A stretch of 43,500 nt of DNA from Glandiceps talaboti (taxonomy: Eukaryota; Hemichordata; Enteropneusta; Spengelidae), in contig NC_135562.1 of NCBI RefSeq assembly GCF_964340395.1, positions 7,091,634-7,135,133 of the forward strand. Direction: 5' to 3'. Position numbers and translations under genes: made by a program. The notes under the pieces were generated by a model. The model worked only from the letters and a program-made list of their open reading frames with translations, did no database searches and was not told the origin of the DNA. Numbering within the stretch: the first letter of the stretch is position 1; each line of letters opens with the position of its first letter. Shown here piece by piece: positions 1 through 9,215 of this stretch.

Positions 1-930
1 TTGACTGATTCTGTGTACCTCTATACCATTTTACTTCATGCTAGCGAGTCAAATACTGGTACAACAAATTGGTTTACGTATTCTCATGCACACCTACTAT
101 ATTAATGCAAGTGTAGCACGTGGAGCAGAAACCATGGCATCAACCAAGAAATCAATGATTGTTATTTTTATGCATCTAAGTAGTAAAAATTCTATTTCAG
201 ATAACAAAAATTAGAAACTCGGTAAAAGAACACCACCTCGTAATTGTGGATTTGTTTAATAAATTTACATTAACCATAGACAATAGAGAGATATTGTCTA
301 TGCATTAACAAACAGAAAAAAATATGATAGTACTTCATATGATTACCATGACAACTACCATTACTAATATCCCAATGTATAATTCAATCTACGGAATAAG
401 TGTAGGAAATATTAGTTGTTTATTTATAATACACTGCAAAATAGACTGCTGTGAGTTCTGCCACAAGCTTAGAATAAGTGAAGATATTATTTCATTACAT
501 ACATACACTGCTGAAATATCCAAGAAAGCCATAAACACCTTGTACCCCAGCATCTATCCTTTTAGGCCTCAAGACCACATGTAAACCTCTGTTCCATTTT
601 GATATGTGCAATGTTATAATTTATAAAAATTTCGAAATCAAATTTGTAAACTCATTCAGTATCCGAGTGTCGTAGTAATGCCACCATTGCAGGATTTGAG
701 ATCCTGAGAATGTCGTTGTAGTGCTATAAAATGCCAATTTGTTATATCCAATCAAGTTTGAGGTTGATTTACCTGTACATTTCCTGTTCACCCCTTGCTA
801 AATCTTATTTAGATGTGTCTGAATACATTTGTAAAAATGGATTTACGTATTATTATTCATTAATACAAATGCCACCCTAGCCCATACAACCTCAGCATCA
901 TTCTGAATTACCACCAGGTATCATGTTTTC
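1..930. other. NOL4 intron sequence, no feature
   Basis: AT-rich sequence lying downstream (3') of the last visible NOL4 exon. I looked for the next NOL4 exon on the minus strand and saw no conserved peptide with splice sites. Short open frames on either strand are of chance length. Confidence 0.6.
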
Positions 931-1018
931 TTAATAGTTCAGTTTAATTCCATACAAACCCTTGAAGGCATCACCATTATTTTGTGTATGTAGCACATTC
1001 CTATATGAGTAAGCTGCT

Positions 1019-1424
1019 TGGTGGAATGAACAATATACTGAGTGGCGATCAACAATGTATTGCCTGACCTGATTGGTGCAATTAACAATGTATTGCTTAA
1101 TCTGATTGGTGGAAATCAACAATGTATTGCCTAATCTGATTGGTGGAAATCAACAATGTATTGCCTAATCTGATTGATGGAAATCAGCAATGTATTGCCT
1201 AACCCGATTGGTGAAATCAACAATGTATTGTCTAATCTGATTGGTGGAATCAACAATATATTGCCTTATCAGAATATGATTGGTGGCAATCAACAATGTA
1301 TTGCCGGACCTGATTGGTGCAGACAACAATGTATTGCCTAATCTGATTGGTGGCAAGCAACAATGTTTTGGATGACCTGATTGGAGGAATTAACAATGTA
1401 TCGCCTAACCTGATTGGAGGCAAT
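1019..1424. repeat. 34-bp minisatellite, about 12 units
   Basis: Tandem units of about 34 bp with the core CAACAATGTATTGCCTAAT followed by CTGATTGGTGG. Adjacent units at 1101, 1135 and 1169 are exactly 34 bases apart. Other units vary by one or two bases, and one near 1262-1283 carries an insertion of about ten bases. It is not a CRISPR array because there are no unique spacers. Confidence 0.95.
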
Positions 1425-1436
1425 GTTTGTTTACAT

Positions 1437-1915
1437 CGTTTTGTTCAATATGCTAATCTTCTACATTGGCTTCCATTTCAAGATGGCTACATTCTTTGTT
1501 AATTTATGCGCAACTACAACTTCCCCAAAGTGGCTGGTTATAAAAGGATCTTTCTCATTGGTCAAAAAGTTGCAGGATAATGTCATTTTTTGGCCATGAG
1601 AGCTTTGTGTTTTATTCATGAAAATCAGATGAATGTCTTCAAGGGTTTGTATGGAATGAAAATGGAATTCCAACTTTTGATACTGTAAACTTAGAATTTA
1701 TGTTAAAGACTAATTTTGCTGAGAATGGAAGCATGATAATATGCCGTGGCTAAAATGCCTTCAGTACATTACCACTGTCAACCAGGCTCAATGATATGCA
1801 AAAAATAGTATTTAGGAACTAGTTGAGCAGCTTAAAATCACATAAGTTTCTTGTAGCAAAATTATATTAGGTTTCCAGTATCTAAAAATAGTTTAATAGA
1901 GAAAGAATGACTTAC
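1437..1915. other. Intron immediately 3' of the core NOL4 exon
   Basis: Ordinary AT-rich intron following the donor at 1915-1914. No exon, RNA gene or notable repeat seen. Confidence 0.6.
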
Positions 1916-2119
1916 AATATCGAGACCATTTGCATCTCTATTTCGCTTCATTCTCCTACAAGATTTCAGGTAGGTACGGATTCTTTTACGTGCCCGCTCG
2001 TGGAGTTCTGGAAACTGTCTGTAACAGGCGTCAATAATTGCCTGAATTTTATCTTTTGGTTGTTTTGAAATCGGCACCATTCTATCAAGGTTTTCATCAA
2101 CAAAAAGACGAACAAACAT
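1916..2119 (-). CDS. NOL4: NOL4-family gene, conserved core exon with basic nuclear-localisation-like segment
   Basis: Internal coding exon of exactly 68 codons, phase 0 at both ends, with acceptor CAATTCCAG|ATGTTT and donor CGATATT|GTAAGT. The peptide begins [19 protein letters not shown] and continues with the motifs [11 protein letters not shown] and [12 protein letters not shown], then the basic stretch [16 protein letters not shown]. This is the most conserved block of NOL4/NOL4L and is what identifies the gene. The Arg/Lys-rich end looks like a nuclear localisation signal, as expected for a nuclear/nucleolar protein. The exon's first Met is internal to the protein (the preceding residues are KAFN), so it should not be read as a start. 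Downstream NOL4 exons are not visible in the remaining 1.9 kb and must lie to the left of the window. The exact biochemical role of the family is not settled. Confidence 0.97.
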
Positions 2120-2681
2120 CTGGAATTGAAAATTAGGGAAAAATAAAAATAAGAATTCACTTAGAATTATAGAAAAAAATTACTTGCACATTATGGAACC
2201 ATGCGAACCATTAAAATATAGCTATATCGTACCTGTATTTCTTGTTAATATTTGATGGATCGACATTGTTGCCTTAAAGCTAATATGTAGATAAAAACAC
2301 ATGTATTCTCTAGAAGTGTAAAATGATTCCTGTATTTTGTAAATGCGTTTTGTCAAGTAGTTTCAGTATATTGCTGCAAAGTTATCTGTGTAGGTTACTT
2401 TATCAATATAGAGCTTAAGCGTGAAGTTTCTAATATTCTTACATTTTATAATTCCATTCAGTTTTAATACAATTTTACAGACTGAAATGATAGGAGGAGG
2501 AAATATTGACTGAAGTGGATGATATTTTTCTTTTGACACCTTGCCATCGTTTGCTGGCAGGGGTGAAATTTGCTGTAGGAAGCTGTATTTTTCTTTATGT
2601 TTAACTGACAGCATTTCTGATGGTAAGTTAAAGTCAAAGAAAATAGGATGTCATTATCAGTGCAATAATATGTAACCTTAC
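2120..2681. other. NOL4 intron, 562 bp
   Basis: Intron between the two most conserved exons: donor GTAAGG at the 2681 side, acceptor TTCCAG at the 2120 side. It holds no repeat or second gene that I can see. Confidence 0.85.
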
Positions 2682-2852
2682 ATTAAAAGCCTTGAGTCTT
2701 TCTGGGTCAACCCCTTGGGGTGGTGTGTCTGCAAGTTTGTCACTATCATCATCACCATCATCGTCATCGTCATCACGTCCCATCGTTAGATCTTCTGCAG
2801 CCTCAGACTGTTGTGCTCCCCCAACATACGTGAGATGTCCATTCGTAGATGC
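2682..2852 (-). CDS. NOL4: NOL4-family gene, coding exon with acidic tract
   Basis: Internal coding exon of exactly 57 codons. It is bounded by an acceptor (CATACAG|GCATCT) and a donor (TTTTAAT|GTAAGG) and is phase 0 at both ends. Residues about 1-12 read ASTNGHLTYVGG. They are followed by AEDLTMGR and an acidic run of Asp with a few Gly and Ser, then the strongly family-specific end DPERLKAFN. From memory of vertebrate NOL4/NOL4L, the same order occurs there: AEDLS-like motif, Asp/Glu tract, then ERLKAFN leading into MFVRLF. The Asp run is encoded by imperfect GAT/GAC repeats, so its length may vary between individuals. The plus-strand shadow reads as polyserine and is not coding. Confidence 0.95.
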
Positions 2853-3224
2853 CTGTATGAAAAAGAAAGGTAAGGTGATGTTGAAATGGACTTTAGAAAG
2901 TTTTAAATATAATTAACACAATTGAACACAATTTCTTGTCACAATAACTGTCCTTAGCATCCACCCAAGAAAAAAACAAGTAGGTATGACAATGGAACAT
3001 TACAATTTATATCTTTGTTGCTATGATGTTTGATGAACAAGTAATTTCCCGAGACAAGTACAGTCCTTAGATGGGGAAATTTATACCCTTGTATTTTCCA
3101 GCTTCAAAGTTTTCATTTTAGAGGGTCTACATAAGTTGATTAGACATAAACTGCTTATGTTTTATGTTAATATATAGGATGTTGTATTGAAAGTAGTTAT
3201 GTGTGCTGACACACAGAACAAGGT

Positions 3225-3580
3225 CAGGATGTTTTCAGGAGACCTCCTAGGTATTCTAAATAAAGAATTCAGGATTGTTTCAGGAGACATCCGCAAATGT
3301 TCTAAATCAAGAGGGCCGGGTTTCAGAAGACCTCTAGATCTCCTGGAGATCTTCCATATTTGTCATATAAATATGGTTTCAGGAGACCTCCCTGAGATGT
3401 CCAAAAGAGTCAGTATATTTTCAGAAGACTTCCACTTGGGGTCCATAGTCATAATGTTTTCTTCCCCAAGGTCTGTTAAATCATGATGGTTTCAAGAAAC
3501 CTCCCCTAATTGTCTTAGTCATTATAGTTTCAAGCAACTTCCCCAATGTGACTCAGTTCTATGTTAGTTTTAAGGAAGGT
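3225..3580. repeat. Degenerate 40-55-bp tandem repeat
   Basis: The motif TTTCAGGAGACCTCC recurs, with decay, near 3231, 3277, 3322, 3374, 3419, 3491 and 3530 at spacings of about 40-70 bases. The later copies read TTTCAAGAAACCTCC and TTTCAAGCAACTTCC. It is an old, diverged satellite-like array. Confidence 0.8.
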
Positions 3581-3889
3581 TTTGGGACATGTTTGTAGCT
3601 ACAAAAACACATTAAATTACTCATTTTACACGAGGTAGGAATCAGGGATAATTTTTGAACCCACAATGGAGTTTATATTCTGTCTCTGATTTCATCATGT
3701 GACCCCTACAAACACTTAACAAAGCCTCCATGGAAGATAATATTACTGTATTTTTTGTCCAGTTTGGTCACAATTGACTCTTTCCCTTTTACCCAAGACA
3801 TATAAAACTACAATTTAAATTATTTGTAGCAAAGCAACTGGGGCGTGAAATAGGTAATAATCCATTTTTCACTGTTCTTGCTACAGTGT

Positions 3890-4021
3890 AGCCCAGAGAC
3901 TTGGCTATCTGACTTGGCATACTGACTTGACTTAACACAGACTTGGCTATACAGTAACCTGAGTCAACATACTGGCTTGAGAGAGTGATGGTGTAAAGTC
4001 AGATAGCCAAGTTTCTAGGCT
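3890..4021. repeat. Inverted repeat, 26-bp arms, 80-bp loop
   Basis: The left arm 3890-3915 (AGCCCAGAGACTTGGCTATC and on) is the reverse complement of 3996-4021 at 24 of 26 positions, including a perfect 16-bp core. The loop contains further partial copies of ACTTGGCTAT. It is a small foldback or MITE-like element. Confidence 0.85.
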
Positions 4022-5758
4022 AAAAAGGGATATTTGATAAATCATACAGAATTGCAGACACACTACCTAATCATAATTTTGGTGCACAACCTAAGTGAAA
4101 TCCAGATATATCAAGGTAGATTTTCAACTTATCAAATAATTTGACAGAAGCCCATGCAATGTGAGTGCCAGTGTGAAAATTATGAAAATTACAAAAATTG
4201 AATACTCAAGGTATCTGCATGTCACTACTTGCCGTGTTCTCTGCGACTATACTTTCACAAACATAGCAAGTGAAAGTGTAACAGACGCAAGCATGAGTGC
4301 AATACCCCTCAGTGCCCATACAGGCAATCATACAATGTACATCATGGGGTTCTGTTATTACTTCATATGTTTATCCGAAACAGAAAATTTCTGTAAAATT
4401 TGTACCATGCAATCACACGATATCATACATCACACCCTTATTTCCATATCATTTGCATACAGCCACGCAATAATATTTACAGTATTGAATTGCAGTGTAA
4501 ATCTAGTATGCACATGCTCTGGTGCAAGTTATCACAGGTCCATATGTAATGATTCACAATATTAATATAGGTAAGCGTGTACTTTATCAAAATTTACATT
4601 TGGGAGCATTAAAAACATTTGATATGACAGCGTATTCACCAGAGCTCTGTTGAATATAAAGAAGCAGTTTTGATGATAAATATATATGATATATGAACAC
4701 TTCTAAAAGTCTAGTATCCATATCTATAAAAAAAAATTATCAGCTATTTGGCCAAGGGCAAAAAATCTACTTAAGTTCTCTAAAGCATTTTTTATCAAGC
4801 TTGACACCATCATTAAAATGTCTACATTCTACCCGAGTTTACATTTTCTTTATCTACGGTTCTTAGCAATTGCAATCTCTTTTCTCAACTTCCTGTACAA
4901 TTTAATTGTTTGTAAGATCTATTAATATTAATGACATTTCACACAAACAAAGTTGAATGTGTTCCAACAAAAAATATGGAATTTGTACCCTGATCATTTG
5001 ATGTCATGATAATGTTGTCATTGGTTCTGCAGTACTAAAATATATGAGTCAAAAATTTCAAAATCGCCATAAAGATATATTACTGAGTTTTCATAAATTG
5101 TGCTTGCAGATATATAAATATATTATTATTCCCATAGTTTTCAGCCATAAAATACCTATGACCTAAGGGTTCTTTCGCCTCTTGTCTTCACCTTGTAGTG
5201 ACAAGGCCCCTAAGGTCACTTGCATTTCCCTTGCTCAATGAAGAAAAATATTGTATAATCTCAAAATGTATTTTGTATACGTGTATGCCATTACTGTTAT
5301 CATTTGACCCCTAGTTTACAGTAATGATAGTACATTTACTATTTTGATGTGGCTTGACTATGCTCTGTAGACACTCTAATCAAAAGTGACATGCCAGACT
5401 CTTTTGTTACATTACGATCAATTTTTAAAAATATGAAATGTCTAAAAGTACATGCAAAAACATACACTGTCTTCATAATCTTAGAGAACACAAGACTTAG
5501 TGTATTACTGTATTTTTGTTGTATATAGTATTGCTGTTTTATAATACTATAAATGTATAAATATACATTATAATTATAAATATGTATATTATACATAAAT
5601 ATATCTCATATCTTTTATAAGTTATGGCTTAGGACCTAATTCCTGGTATTAAGTATATATAAATATAAGTTGATGACGATGCGCCATGAACAGGGCAAAT
5701 GCTAGTCAGATTTATTAAAACCGTTGGAAAGAAGTTTTGTTGAGATCATTGAGATCAT

Positions 5759-5760
<2 letters not shown>

Positions 5761-5840
<80 letters not shown>
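5761..5840. repeat. (TA)n microsatellite
   Basis: About 36 TA units ending in TTATATAT, directly abutting the foldback element at 5853. Confidence 0.98.
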
Positions 5841-5841
<1 letters not shown>

Positions 5842-5852
5842 GCGGTGTAAAT

Positions 5853-6011
5853 AACTCAATATCAAGCAAGATACACTTGAGCTGTTACTCAGCGTTTCAC
5901 GCTGTTGTGATCATCAGACGACTAAGCATCTGATGATTGCAAGATGTCTGATGATCGCAACAGTATGAAACACTGTATCGGCTCATGTGTACCTTGATTG
6001 ATACTGTGTTA
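5853..6011. mobile_element. Palindromic foldback (MITE-like) element within TA/TG repeats
   Basis: The arms 5853-5920 and 5945-6011 are imperfect reverse complements over about 68 bp (roughly three quarters identical by eye). The best part is TGATCATCAGAC against GTCTGATGATCGC. The 24-base loop has a further related TCTGATGATTGC. A (TA)n tract abuts the left and a (GT)n tract the right. This fits a non-autonomous foldback DNA element; no transposase is present. Confidence 0.7.
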
Positions 6012-6013
6012 TA

Positions 6014-6046
<33 letters not shown>

Positions 6047-6050
6047 GTGT
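6014..6050. repeat. (GT)n microsatellite
   Basis: About 18 GT units with one interruption, ending in TAGGG. Confidence 0.95.
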
Positions 6051-6302
6051 TAGGGTATGTATTGTATATGTACAGTGTATATATAAATATATAGATATTG
6101 ATTTTTAAGTATGTACGGGTATATATCTTACCATTACTATTCTGTATTTCAGTGCACATATGTGTAAATAGAAGTCAAAAAACTGAAAAAATAAATTTCT
6201 TCCCCTCCCCAAATAAATCAAAAACATGTACAGTAAATGAACCTATTTGTATATCTGCTTCATGTGAATATATCATGAAAAAATAATCAGTTCTTGTCAT
6301 AC

Positions 6303-6493
6303 CTCATAATTTCTTGTTTCTTCTGATTTAGCCTCAGCAGAGGAACTCCTTAATTCTCGTCCAGACCCACTATGAGGTCTTTCAAATGTTTCACCATTAC
6401 TTTGGTTTGTCATGTCTAATGGTATCATCCCTGATGTCCCCTCTTTGCCCTTGGCTGGCGATGACGATCTACTTGTATTCATTGGTACGTCAT
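6303..6493 (-). CDS. NOL4: NOL4-family gene, coding exon
   Basis: Internal coding exon of 191 nt: two bases completing an Asp codon, then 63 codons. The acceptor is TTTATTTTCAG|ATGACG and the donor is TTATGAG|GTATGA. Without splicing the frame closes at once in the intron (Val then TGA), which fits a true exon end. The peptide (starts DVPMNTSRSSSP, ends KSEETRNYE) is hydrophilic, rich in Ser, Glu and Lys, and has no recognised domain. This fits the low-complexity linker upstream of the NOL4 core. The exon leaves on a codon boundary and the next exon (2852-2682) enters on one. A long (CATA)n/(CA)n tract lies just upstream in the intron and creates long spurious reading frames overlapping this exon. 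Confidence 0.88.
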
Positions 6494-7145
6494 CTGAAAA
6501 TAAACAATTTATATAGGAATTCTTCACACACACATTCAACATGCAGTCATAGAAATATAAATGTGTGTATACAATAAACACATCCATCCATCCAAACACA
6601 TGTATATATCTGTATTCATATATATTGTATGTGTACTGGTACACACGCAAGACATGCATGCATACGTACGTACATACATACATACATACATACATACATA
6701 CATACATACATACAAACATACATGCATATATACAAGTCATGCATACATACATACATACATACATACATACATACATACACGTATGCATGCACACACACAC
6801 ACACACATACATACTTACATACATACATACACACACACACACATACATAGGTATGTACACGTAGCACGTACATACGTACGTACGTACGTACATACATACA
6901 TACATACATACATACCATAAAATCTATAAGCCTGACAAAAATATTGCAATCAAACAGCAATCATCTTTACATGGTCAAATTAATATCCTCAAAATCTCTA
7001 CTTCCATTGACTGATCATCGATATAAATACTAATCTTCATTTCATTTCATTGCATGTAATTAAACAATTATTACTCAGGGTTTTTTTTCAGAGGAAAAGG
7101 CCATCGTTTGAATAAAAGCTGTTCAGAATGTTAATTTGCACTAAC
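6494..7145. other. NOL4 intron, 652 bp
   Basis: Intron with donor GTTAGT and acceptor TTTTCAG. Roughly 40% of it is the compound (CATA)n/(CA)n microsatellite. Confidence 0.85.
6641..6916. repeat. Compound (CATA)n/(CA)n/(GTAC)n microsatellite
   Basis: Long CATA tetranucleotide blocks are interrupted by ACACAC runs and by alternating GTAC/GTACGT segments near 6660 and 6870. Its Tyr/Ile/His/Thr and Met/Tyr/Val/Cys reading frames are artefacts. Confidence 0.98.
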
Positions 7146-7254
7146 CTCCATTCTTGAAATCCATTGGTTGCGGACTGTCAGCTGCAAGGTCACCGCTGGA
7201 ATTCAGACTAGGTCCGCTGGCTTCAGTGTCACCGCTGGTTAATGACTCGTTATC
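7146..7254 (-). CDS. NOL4: NOL4-family gene, coding exon (most upstream one recognised)
   Basis: Internal coding exon of 109 nt: 36 codons plus one base. On the minus strand it is preceded by an acceptor (TTATTAACAG|GATAAC) and followed by a donor (GGAG|GTTAGT). The peptide is rich in Ser, Gly, Asp and Pro (starts DNESLTSGD, ends PQPMDFKNG), with no hydrophobic segment. That fits the disordered, poorly conserved centre of NOL4 proteins, which are nuclear/nucleolar proteins of uncertain biochemical role. The single trailing G joins the first two bases of the exon at 6493 to make an Asp codon, and the joined frame continues without a stop through three more exons. By itself the exon is not diagnostic; the assignment rests on the phase-perfect join to the conserved exons downstream. 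The exon begins in phase 0, so an upstream exon must end on a complete codon. Confidence 0.8.
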
Positions 7255-7753
7255 CTGTTAATAACAAATCAATCACATTTTAATTTTTGCTTCCATGATT
7301 TTGAAAGCATGTCACGACCTTTTGAAGATTATCGTCGCCATTTTTGGTTTCCTATGAAAAAACATCTCTGTAATTATTCCATAACAGAATTGTATTGCTA
7401 CCATATTTCTCACCTGGAATTCGAAAAAAGTTGAAAATAGGGCAAAAAATATCTTCATGTTCAAAAAATGGTTATTTTCAAAGTAATTGATAAATGTTGC
7501 AATTAGGTCAGTATTTCATCTGTTATAGTAAGTAAAACAGACACAGGCAGGCAGACACACACACACACACAAAACAAGGAAAACTAATAACTTTTACAGG
7601 CTCAGTTATCAGAATTAAAATTAATGTGTGAAAAATAAAGTTGTTTGACAGAGCTATAGCAAATATAATCTTTATGGATTCACCGATATGATAACATTAG
7701 TTTGGCCTTTAAAAATTAGTTTTCATATTCTTTGACTTTTCAATATCATTCAA

Positions 7754-7765
7754 CCCCCCCCCCCC
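7754..7765. repeat. Poly-C tract (12)
   Basis: Run of 12 C on the plus strand, giving a G run in the NOL4 sense RNA if transcribed. Confidence 0.95.
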
Positions 7766-7854
7766 TTCCAATAGTACAAGACCAAAATCATTTAAAACAT
7801 ATATACCTACACCAATTATTTAACAGCTATCCACTGCCTTGAGTAAGCAATTTT

Positions 7855-7856
<2 letters not shown>

Positions 7857-7946
<90 letters not shown>

Positions 7947-7957
7947 TTATATATATA
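7857..7957. repeat. (TA)n microsatellite
   Basis: About 45 TA units with small interruptions at the right end. Confidence 0.98.
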
Positions 7958-8574
7958 CAGGATGTTGCTATGAGAGCATTATGCACATAATCCAATGACC
8001 TATTTCTTTGGATTAATTTTTACCCCTCTATGTCTGTTAAAAATTAATGTCGCTCCTTTCACCCTGGTGCCCTATTTTAAGGTGTGTTACTACTACTAGG
8101 AACAAGGTGTTATGACGTTAAAAGACAAAAATGTACAATGCATGCACATCTTCAATTATTATTTAGTATGCTGTACTATCTGAAAAGGGGTCATTTTTTG
8201 TCATTGTTTGATGCTATTCTATCTTGTCATGAGAACAGATCAATATTTGATGAAATAATGAAAAAGTTATGAATATTTCACGGAAATAATTCATGAAAAT
8301 ATATACGGGTACAATGAAGTGAAGAGTGACAAAAAAGTATGGAAAATGCAATCAGTCTTTTGGACATGCAAATTAACAGGAAGCGGAAATGTAATGCAAT
8401 ATGCGTTGGCTTTATGATTTATTTCAAGCCAAAATCTATAATAAAAAGCATGGAAAATAATTGCATTTTGTCGTCAACTACGACAAGGTCGAATGGTGAG
8501 ACTACAAATCAGAACGTCAATTTTGACGTACTGGAAAACCTGGAAATATTTTGTCAGACATCACAAGAACTGTT

Positions 8575-8600
8575 AGTGTGTGTGTGTGTGTGTGTGTGTT
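8575..8600. repeat. (TG)n microsatellite
   Basis: About 12 TG units. Confidence 0.95.
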
Positions 8601-8659
8601 TGCTATCTTTGATACTTCAAAACACCAGGACACTTAGTATATACTTAGGTTGTCGATTT

Positions 8660-8806
8660 CCTAAAGAAATTTTATGACGAATGCTGCTACTGCAAATGTA
8701 TCAATACACAAAGACATGTACAACTATTCGTTCCATAATAAAGGTAGGGCGAATATATGTTCAGGTCAAAACGTCATTATATTTAGCCTAAACACAAGGA
8801 AAACAT
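8660..8806. repeat. Diverged interspersed repeat, copy 1
   Basis: It shares TGCTGCTAC, AAATGTATCAAT, a GAATATAT block and TTATATTTAG in the same order and spacing with the loop of the inverted repeat at 24815-25047. It is older or more diverged and lacks the 37-bp arms. Confidence 0.6.
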
Positions 8807-8863
8807 GAATACTACGCGTACCTATGCCAAGTGAAACCAAAATAGGAGTAAATATTGTAACAC

Positions 8864-8936
8864 ATTAAATACAACCGAAGTCTAATGTACATGCATAACG
8901 TTTACATTTTATATGACTTCGGTGGTTGTATTTAGT
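8864..8936. repeat. Imperfect hairpin, about 19-22-bp arms
   Basis: ATTAAATACAACCGAAGTC (8864-8882) pairs with GACTTCGGTGGTTGTATTTA (8915-8934), which has a three-base bulge. The loop is 32 bases. Confidence 0.75.
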
Positions 8937-9036
8937 GATGCATATATTTTGGTTTAATTTGGGATGAAACAGTTTGCCTGTAGAAATATCCTAAATTTAC
9001 CCAGGGATGAAAAATGCGCGTTTTAAACACACACTG

Positions 9037-9215
9037 AAAATCGCGGTGTTGACTGTAAAACGCACCGCGTGCGCGCCGACGTCACGTCTGGAAGCAACTT
9101 GACTCTCTGTAGAACACCTCGCATTAAAATCGCGGTGTTGACTGTAAAACGCACCGCGTGCGCGCCGACGTCACGTCTGGAAGCAACTTGACTCTCTGCA
9201 GAACACCTCGCATTA
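9037..9215. repeat. CpG-rich 89-bp tandem duplication
   Basis: Two copies (9037-9125 and 9126-9214) are identical apart from one base (CTCTCTGTAG against CTCTCTGCAG). Each carries ACCGCGTGCGCGCCGACGTC and ACGTCACGTC. This is the most CpG-dense sequence of the window, inside AT-rich DNA. The near identity implies a recent duplication. Confidence 0.95.

Larger units (their letters stand above)
2853..6302. other. NOL4 intron, about 3.45 kb
   Basis: Intron between the acidic-tract exon and the exon at 6493. It contains the degenerate repeat at 3225-3580, the inverted repeat at 3890-4021, the (TA)n tract at 5761 and the foldback element at 5853-6011. The stretch 4022-5750 is AT-rich with no other structure seen. 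A 134-codon open frame at 4161-4565 has no coding character. Confidence 0.85.

Noticed and set aside
1019-1424. CRISPR-like array
   Set aside because: Direct tandem units without unique spacers, in a eukaryotic intron.
2692-2916. Plus-strand serine-rich frame
   Set aside because: Antisense shadow of the NOL4 acidic-tract exon.
4161-4565. 134-codon plus-strand frame
   Set aside because: Lies inside a NOL4 intron. Composition resembles translated AT-rich DNA, there are no supporting signals, and one frame of this length is about what chance gives in 43 kb.
6297-6960. Long Tyr/Ile/His/Thr and Met/Tyr/Val/Cys reading frames
   Set aside because: They are translations of the (CATA)n/(CA)n microsatellite. 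Only the 6303-6493 part on the minus strand is real NOL4 exon.
7414-7458. Minus-strand ATG mini-exon (MKIFFALFSTFFEFQ) with a good GTGAGA donor in phase 0
   Set aside because: Would leave only a 159-bp intron before 7254 and add a hydrophobic leader to a nuclear protein. More likely chance.
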